This document shows, in pieces, positions 9,701 through 18,700 of a stretch of 64,000 bases of DNA. This stretch comes from Limnomonas spitsbergensis (Eukaryota; Chlorophyta; Chlorophyceae; Chlamydomonadales). The stretch spans positions 7,532,501 to 7,596,500 of the forward strand of contig JAYJMM010000039.1 in the NCBI GenBank assembly GCA_037349105.1, written 5' to 3'. Below the pieces are notes generated by a model that was not told the origin of the DNA, did no database searches, and saw only the letters and a program-made list of their open reading frames with translations. The translations under genes and the position numbers were made by a program. Positions within the stretch are counted from its first letter, which is position 1. Each line of letters opens with the position of its first letter.

Positions 9701-12700
9701 ACCCCCGCAGGGAGCCAGCGGTGGCAACCAGCGGCCCAGGGGCAGGGAGGCCCTCAGCCCAGACGGCAGGAGCAGGAACAGAAGAACCCGCAGCCGCAGT
9801 CCCGTTACCCCAGGGAAACCATCCAACCGCGGCAGCAGAGAACACGAGGACGGGAGCGGCAGGCGCTGGGAAGGGGAGACGCCACGCAGCCCCTGCGGCG
9901 AGCGCTGGCCGCAGGGCAGAGCCAGAAGCCCCATTAGGCAACGCCAGCACCACAGCCCCGGTAGGCATGCGACAGCCGAGGAGCCAGGGGAGAACAGAAT
10001 GATCAGGTGGGCACCGCCGGAGGACTCTGCCAGGGGAAGGACCGGCAGAGCACCCCCTACCCAGAAGGAAGCATGCTACAAGTGCGGAGGCAGCGGCCAC
10101 TTCGCCTTCGAGTGCAACCAGAGGCAGGCCCAGCCTTGGAGGCCCAGCGGCGGGGGCGAAGGCCGGGCGCAAGCCCAGGACAACCTGGGGCACGGTAGCC
10201 TCAGGCAGGAGGAACCCCCCAGCGACAACCAGCAGCGCATACACCTTCGCGACCTGTTCGAGGCAGAAAAGAACGAGCCATTCGAGGTATGGGCAGCCAG
10301 GCAGGCAGGCGCCCCGCCCGCCAACTTCCTGCCAGGACCGCCAGAGGGACGCAGGTGGGAAGGCAAAGGGGCTCATGGGTGCTTCGCCACTATCCCCAGG
10401 GGGCACGACCCAGGGATCAACGAACCAGACACCTGGTTTGAGCAGGAATGGGATGACGCATACCTAGAAGGGCAGGAGGAGCAAGCAAGGCAACCATTGG
10501 ACCTCCCTGAAGAACGTGGGCCGGAGCCAGGGTTAGGCCCAGATGGGATACCCGCGGAGGCACAAAATGGCGAAGTGCCCCAGCAGGTCCACCATTGGCG
10601 GGTGGCCGTGGAAGCAATTGCCACCAATGGCCTCCTGACCATGCCAGCAAACGCCCCTAAGAGCACAGCCCATGCCCTAGAACTCCTGGACTACCTGCGA
10701 CGCATGGGAGCACCAGCCCCTCAAGAGGGGTGGCTCGCCTTGCTCGCAAATTTCCTAGTCCCGCTCAGGGCCAGGGAAGACCAGGGCAACAGCGAGTCAG
10801 AGGGCAGCGCCCACAGACAGGACCCTGAGATATCAGGGGAGGCCTCAGGGCAGGAGGGAGAATCAGACGACCTTTCCCAGGACATTTACGACCCCCCCGA
10901 CGTGTTGTGCCCAGGTACCCCGGAGGCAGGGGGCCCCGCCGCAGGCCCAAGGCCGGCAGCTTCCGCGGAAGGAGGTGGTAGCAGCTTCACGCTGCAGGCC
11001 CTTGGGGCCACAGGGGGCGTCACCAGCCGGCCCCCAACCGCAGGCAGCGGGCACCGCAGCTGCAGGACAGAGCACGGACCAACAGAAAGGACATGGGTGC
11101 AGGAGGAGGTACCCAGCGAAAGAGAGCAGAGGTGGGAACCAGAGGAGCCGCAGAACCCAGACCACTGGGGAGACAGCGACCTCAGCGCAGTAGAAGACGC
11201 AGAGGACCTCGACGCACCGGGCCCAGGGCCTGGCGAGCCCTGGCCTAGGCATTGCTTCGTGCAGTGGTACCCGGCAGGAACAGACATGCCAGAGGTAGCC
11301 GCCACAGCGGCCATGGTCACCCTTCCCGGAGCGGGCGCGGACGGCCTGTGCAGGTTGCAAAACCATTGGTGCGTACCGCGGGGGGAAGTCATCTGTGTTG
11401 ACAGACAGGCAGCAATGCAGGCAGTAGCAAGGTTGGTCTTTCCCATGGACGCTGTCACAGCGGGGCTCCTGGCTGCGGCCATTAAAGGTCACATCAGGCC
11501 TAGCACGGCCATGGAAGAGTTCATGAGCTCCACGTGGCCAACTCCTCTCTATGCCAACTGCGTCAGCGAACTCCTGGGCAGCGTCGTCAAGGAGGGGATT
11601 ACCGCAGCAGAGGAGCAGTTCAGGACCAGCCAAGAGATACCAGACGCGGCACGGGCATACGGCATGTGGCAGCACGCCCACGACGGGTTCATGCGGACAC
11701 CATGGGCAGAAACCTGCGTCATGACTCTCGCTTGCCACCCGTGCCTGGCCAACCAGGCCGTCTGCGTACCCACACAAGCGGCAGCCAGGCAGGCGTACGC
11801 CCTGGCGGCACTGCGGGACCACAGCGGGTACGACGGTGCCGGGATCCTCCACCCAGGAACGCCTCGCCAATGCCCAGCGATCGTCGAGAGGGGGCGAGAC
11901 ATCGCCAGAGAGGTCTTGGGCCAGGCGGTCCCCTGGGGGTACGAGCCGGGCGACGCCAGGGCCGCTATCCCGGTTAGGCTGGCGGTGGCATACTACCACG
12001 AGGACTCGGAGAGGCGGTGGGCGCACCCGACACCGCGGGCGTGGATGCACATGCACGCCACGCGCGATGACCAGCCCGTGTGGTTCTTCTTCAAGACAGC
12101 TACCCGGGTGCTGAGTGACCGGTTCCCCTCTGTAGAACAGGCAGAGGAGCACGCGGTGGCTACCTTTCGAGGGGCAGACCCAGCGGTATGGGCCATCATG
12201 ATGATGGCCCTTAACAGGACATTGCTGCCAGGACAGATGTCAGCGGCTGTCAAGAACATCGAGATAGTGGACGAGCTGTGGGCACCCCAGGAGAGGGCCG
12301 ACTGCCCCACGCAAGTGTCAGCGCACGGCACGCCAGAAATGGGCGCAACCGCGTGGCATGGCGAGGAGGCACTTACCCTCTCAGCCTTTGCCCAGGACAG
12401 GCTGCAGAGCTGCCTACAGCAGTGGTTACGGGTGGAGCAGGCAGCCTACTACAACGGCGTCCCAGCCTCCTTGCTGCCCCACTGGTCTGCCCCAGCTGCT
12501 ACCGTCCGCCTGTGGCAGCAATGGCACCCCAGGGGGGCAGTCACGCTCCACCCCCTATTCAGCTGCAGCAATTACGATGAGGCCTTGAGGAATCTGACAA
12601 GCCTGCTGGATAGGGGCATAGCGGACCGTCATGAGACGCCGCGGGGGCGTTGGGGAGCATTCAGGGAGGCGGCCAGCCCAGGCAGCGCTCATAGCCCCGA

Positions 12701-15700
12701 CGACACCACCCTCCACTTGCAGCCAGACAGCAGGGAGCAATCTTTCTTCACTTCCCTGAGGGGGGGCAACTACGAGGTGGACTGGCCTGAGTCAGACGAG
12801 GAGAACAGCCTGACAGGACTACCGCAGCTACTGCCAGACTCAGACTCTGAGGGGGAGCCGGCAGACACAGCGAGGCACACCGAGCCATCAGAGGGAGGAG
12901 CGGCAGTGCCCAGCGAGCATACTGCACCTTCAGCAGGTCATACGCAGGGATCCAGCCAGCAGAGCCGAGCCCCGGCAGAGCAGCCAGGGCCGGTAGCACC
13001 CCTGAGAATCCAGGCAGATGCCCCACCCAACTGGAGCAGAGGGCTCAGCGACACCGGCAGCGAGGCCAGCAATCCAGATCCTGAGGACCCTGGCTCGCCA
13101 CACCTGGCAGCCGAGGGGGAGCCCGATAGAGGAACAGATCTCAGCAAGGAGCAGTGGGATGACGAGTTACGACAATTTGTGGCACAGCGGGACAGGCAAC
13201 GGCTCGAGGACAGGGTGCCATGGCCGGTCCCCCAGGGAGGCACCGAGCTCAGGGGCAGCCGCATCGAGGCCAGCCTGCGTTACAGGCTGAGCATGGTCCC
13301 AGACCCCAGCCCCGACCCCAGGCTGCAGGGGCGCAACCAGGCGGCGGAGGAGCTGAAGCAGGCGTTCCGCGGCCGATTAAGGGCCCTCAGCGAGGCACCG
13401 CCACCAGAGCTGGCAAGGGGCCCAGGTACAGGCGGCGCCGTGTCCCCAGGCCGCTCCTATGGCTCAGACCCAGTGCACACGGAGCCGTGCGCAGGATGCG
13501 ACCAGACCCGCGCAGGCGAGCGCTTGATTTGGTGCAGCGCATGCGGAACAGCATGGCATGACCTGTGCATGAGAACACCACGGACAGGGACCGCCAGGAT
13601 GTGTCAGTTCTGCATGACCCCCGAGGTCAGGCTGCCTAGCTGCTTGGGATGCGGGGAGCGCATCGGTCCAACAGATCAGCCCGGCCGGCGGTGCTGTCGC
13701 TGCCACGCCACAGCCTGCAGCGCCTGCATGAACAAGCCGGGCGTAGGAGGCACCCGGCGGGGGGCGTGGGCCTGCTGCGGCTGCAGCGATGCAGTCCCCC
13801 CGGCGTGGGGCCACCACTCAGTCCACAACGAGCCGTGTGAGCGCTGTGGAAAAAAGGGGCACGACTACCACGCATGCCCCGCACCACGCCTGCGAGAGGG
13901 CAGGTGCACCATCTGCTTCCACCAGGGGCACTTAGCCATTGCATGCCCCGAAAGGAACCAGTCGCTGGGGTTCATCAGGCAAAGGCAGATGGAGGAGGAC
14001 TCCAGGCTCGGGGTGCGCTGGTGGTGCAGCGAGCAGGAAGCCTTGCCTGGCGAACGGGAGGTGGTGTTCAAAGCGACGCACAGCAGGGCCACCGTCTCTG
14101 ACGTGAGGCAGGCCATCGAGGAACGAAGGCAGGACGAAGCCGACCAGGCTAGAAGGAGGGAGCAGCGCCCGGTGCCATTCAGGGAATGGTACAAGGAAAC
14201 AGCAGACCAGCCCCTACAGCCGTCCATGCACGCAGTCCAGTACGCCCAGATCCTGACCATTGGGGCAGAACTCATCAAGGCCCATGACGAGGGGCGGTGG
14301 CCAGAGGCAGGCGAGCCATTGGACAACTGGCCGGTGGAATGGGGGGTTCCGGAGAGAACCAGCCTATGGAACTACCAGGCCATCCAGCGAACAATGCTCC
14401 AGCCCCACCAGCTGGACCGACAGCCGCGCAGCGCAGCCAGGAGCAGCGACAACGCCAGAACCCAGACTGTCAGCCCGGAACGCGCTTACAGACCCGATAC
14501 AGGCTGCGCAGGTCCAACAACGGCAGAGAGACATCAGACCCCCTCCAGCAAGGGCGACACCAGACCAGCGGACCCCTCCAAGGTCAGAGCAGCAGCAGCG
14601 CGAAGGGCAAGGAACGCCAGGACCCGCGCGCGCCAACGACGCAGGAAAGCAGTGGCAAGAGACGCCAGTAATAGCACAGGGTGCCCATCGCCGCCCGCCA
14701 GGATCAGTCAGGTGGAGCTGGAAATCTCCTGGCAGGAGGGACCAGGGGACCGGGGCCCGCCAGCCGTGCCATCGCCGCCAGCGCCTGCAGGTCCACAGCC
14801 CTGCCCCAGGCAGCACCCGGGCTGCAGGGGTCTCCTCCCCTGCACGGCATTCAGGGGCCTTCTGGCTTGCCTATGCCATCTGGCATTGGTGTGGCTCCTG
14901 CTCTCCTGCCTCCCCGGGGCACAGGCCAGCGGAAGGGGCGTGCGAGGAGGGGGATTCACTGCCGGACAAGGAGCATTCGTCAGCAGCAGGGAGGCAGCCG
15001 CCAAGCTGGAGCCTGGTTGGCTGCGACCCCCAGTGGATATGCCCGCCCCTCGGCCCCCCCGTCCGCAACGCACCTGGGATCAGGGCACGTCCAGCGCAGG
15101 GTCACAGGCAGGGACAGGGGAACCGCTGGCGGGAGGAGTCATAGACATGTTCCAGCCCGGAGGAGTGGTGCATGCACCCTCAGAGTACGTCAAAACTGCA
15201 GAGGGGTGGCTGCTCGGGAAGCACCCCGACTTCTCTGGGGAGCAGCAGGAGCAGCTGGAGCAGAGCCTGCGGGACCGCCAAGGGGCGTTCGCCTACTCCA
15301 TGCTGGAACTGCCAGGCTACTGCGGTGCGCAGGGTGAGTTTACGCTGGCCCTAGAGGACGAGCACAGCTCGTGCTTTCAGAAAGCAAGGGACATGCCACC
15401 CCCTAAAGCAGCCATTTTCAAAGAGAAGAGCCAGCCCATGATAGAGGCAGGCATTATTGTCAGGGTCCCCCAGGGAGGGCCCATCAAGTTTGCGGCCAAC
15501 TCAGTCGTAGCGGCCAAGAAGTGTGCCGAGACTGGCGAGTGGTCAGATCACCGCATTGCGCACGACATGAGGAGAATGAACCTCCGCACAGCCAAGCAGG
15601 AGTTTGCCATCCCCAGGATGGAAACTATCTTTCAGAACCTGGGCACAGCTAAAGTATTTAGCAAGGTGGATCTGAGGTCAGGGTTCATGCAGATCCCGAT

Positions 15701-18700
15701 CAAGGCCGAGGACCAGCCCAAGACGGCTTTCTGGATGGGCCCAGAACTCTGGATGTACACTAAGTTGAACTTTGGGCTGCGCAACGGGCCTCCCTTCTTC
15801 CAGCGTATGATGGAGGAAGAGATCGCCAGGGCAGGCCTGAGCTCCTTCTGTGTGGCATTCATTGACGACCTGCTGGTGTATAGTGACAAGCCTGCAGATC
15901 ACATCAGGCATGTAGAGCTCATGCTAGACATGCTCCACGCAGTAGGACTACGCGCGCATCCTGACAAGTCCCTGTTTGGGTGTGACACGGTAGAGTACCT
16001 CGGCCACAACGTCTCGGCCCAAGGCCTCACACCGCACGCAGCCAAAATAGCGGCCGTCATGGCTCTGCCCGAACCCGCATCGGTCAAGAACATTCAGGAG
16101 GTCATGGGATTCCTGAATTTCTACCGGTGCTACATCCCGGATTTCTCTCGAAAGGCCGCATGCATCAACGCACTGCTGGTCAAGGGGGTCCCGTTTGTGT
16201 GGGGGCCCGAACAGGCCCAGGCGTTTCAGCTGATCAAAACTGAGATGTGCGAGGGAGGCAGGGTGCTGCGCAGACCTGACTACAGCGGAACGGGTCCAGA
16301 CGGCAAGGGGCCACCACGGCCATTCCTGTTGTACACCGACTTCTCTAAGCAGGGTATAGGGGCGGTGCTAGGGCAGTGTGACGACAGCGGCAGGGAGTAC
16401 ATGGTCGCCTGCACTTCCCGTTCCCTGAACAAAAGCGAAAAGAACTACTCGTCGTTTCAGGGGGAAATGCTCGCGGCTGTGTACGCTGCCCGGACGTACC
16501 GCCATATGCTCTTTGGGTGCAAGGTGCATTTGGTCACGGACCACGAACCCCTCACCTATCTCATGGATAACCAGGCCTTAGTGGGGCAGCACGCACGCTG
16601 GGCACTCATGCTGCAGGAGCTTGACATTACCATTGTCCACCGGTCAGGGGCCTGCCACCAGAACGCAGATATCCCGTCCAGGTCCCCCCTCCCATCATCC
16701 AATGACCGCACAGGGGCACGGCTAGACGATGTCACCCCTGAGCCGCACACCCCTAGTGAGACCACCTGCGGACCACAGGTCGCTATGCTCACAGGCCTAG
16801 GCAGGGTAAACCAGTGGCACGCAGATCAGGTGGTTCGCCTAGCACAGGAGGGCAGGCGAAGCGTGCGCCGCCTGCGGGCTGCCGAGACGGCGTGTACAGT
16901 GGCCCCGTGCGGCCAGGCTATCTCCAGCGCAAAGGATGAGGACGATGAGCAGGCACAGCCTGCCAGCGCTGCAGAAAGAGTTTTCAATAGCAGGGCCAGG
17001 GCCAGGAACCTGATCAGCAATGTGCTGACCGACCTGCCCCGCTCGACCCCGGCCCACCTCCATGCAGGGGTGGATACGGCATGCCTACCGACAGAGGCGG
17101 TGTACGCCCTGGAACGAGAGGGAGTGGTCCTGTTCGAGCCCTTCGGAGGTATGTGCTCTGGGCTTGAGATGGTGCTTAGGGCAGGCATCCCGGTCACGCA
17201 GTATCTGTACGCCGATACCAGTGCCTCCATGCGGGAGATCGCGGGGGGAAGACTGGTGCAGCTGCACAAGCAATACCCGCTATTGCTCCCAGCGCCAGCC
17301 GTCGAGGGGGCGTTCAGGGCATTGCCCCAGGACGTGTACTCCATTACTGCCCAGCACTTCATAGAGGCTGGGGCACAGCAGGGCCGCCAGTGGTTTCTGG
17401 TAGCAGGATGGGAGTGTCACGACTTGTCGGCTGCAGGCAAGGGCAAGGGGCTCGAGGGGGACAGGAGCAAGTCTTTCTTCCCGCTTATCAGGCTGCTAGG
17501 CTCCTTGCAGGTCCTGCAAAGGGCCAGGCCGCCAGCATACTTGATCGAAAATGTCGCTATGCAGCTAAACCAGCGTAGCGAGAAGGCTAGCGTAGAGGCT
17601 TTCGGCGAAGTGTGCCGGTTGCTGGGTAGGCCTTCCCTGTTTGATGCAGCGCAGGTGGGATCCTATGCCCACCGCACGCGCAACTACTGGGGCAACCTAG
17701 CACCAGCCGCAGACATTGAGTTTGTTATCCAGGCATCGCATAGGCCGCACGACGGTATTGTGGATGACATTCTGGACGAGGGCAGTAGGGCGCAGGTCGT
17801 GGCCTGCCCCGATAACGGCGGGTACCGTATCAATGTATCTGGGCAACCTAGGAGGGCGCTGCCCTGCCTCATGGCCACCCCCGCATCCTACGCTTTCCGG
17901 AACGGGCAGATCGGCATGGTGTTCAGGCCCATGGGGGGCCTGCAGGAACCCAATGCCAACGAAAGGGAGAGGGCCATGGGGTACGCAGTGGGGTCCACTT
18001 TGCCCCGCCACGACTTTCCTGAGGGCGATAGGAGGGCCGCCTTGGGCAGGTGCATGGATGCTTGGGCTCTCGAGGCTTGGTTCACCATAGCCCTCGAGGC
18101 GGCCAAGATCATCCCTAGGGAGCTGGCCCGCAGGGCTGGGTTACCAGGCCCGGACAGCGACCTGGCTATCGGCATGACCCTGACGTCCACACATTGCGCC
18201 CTAGCCAGTGCAGGCACTGCATGCTCCGGCGAGGGCGAGGCAGCGGCAACGTATCGGCAGTGCTTGGGGGAGTCAGCGGCAGCAGACTGGGCGGATGCCG
18301 CCCAGGAACCAGGTGGGCTGCCTGACCCGGAACCAGAGCCTGTCCAGGGTGCAGACGACGGGGCAGGGGCGGTCGTAGACCCTCCAGGGTGCGCTGCAGG
18401 ACCTGCCGCAGGGGTGGACGTATGGACAGACGTGCCAGTCCTGCGCTACCTGCAATCAAAAAGGCACCCCGCAGGGGCAGAGGCAGGGGAACAGGCCAGG
18501 GTGCAACGTAGAGCCGCACCTTTCCAGTGGGAACCAGAGAGAGGGGGCGTGCTGATAAGAGTGATGCCAGACGGGCGGCGGTGTGTAGTTCCCAGGCCCG
18601 AGGACAGACAGGCAGTCATCAGGGAAGCTCACGCTAACACCGGTCACTTCGGCAGCCACCGCACGGCCTTCATGATCATGCAGCAGCACTGGTGGAGAGG

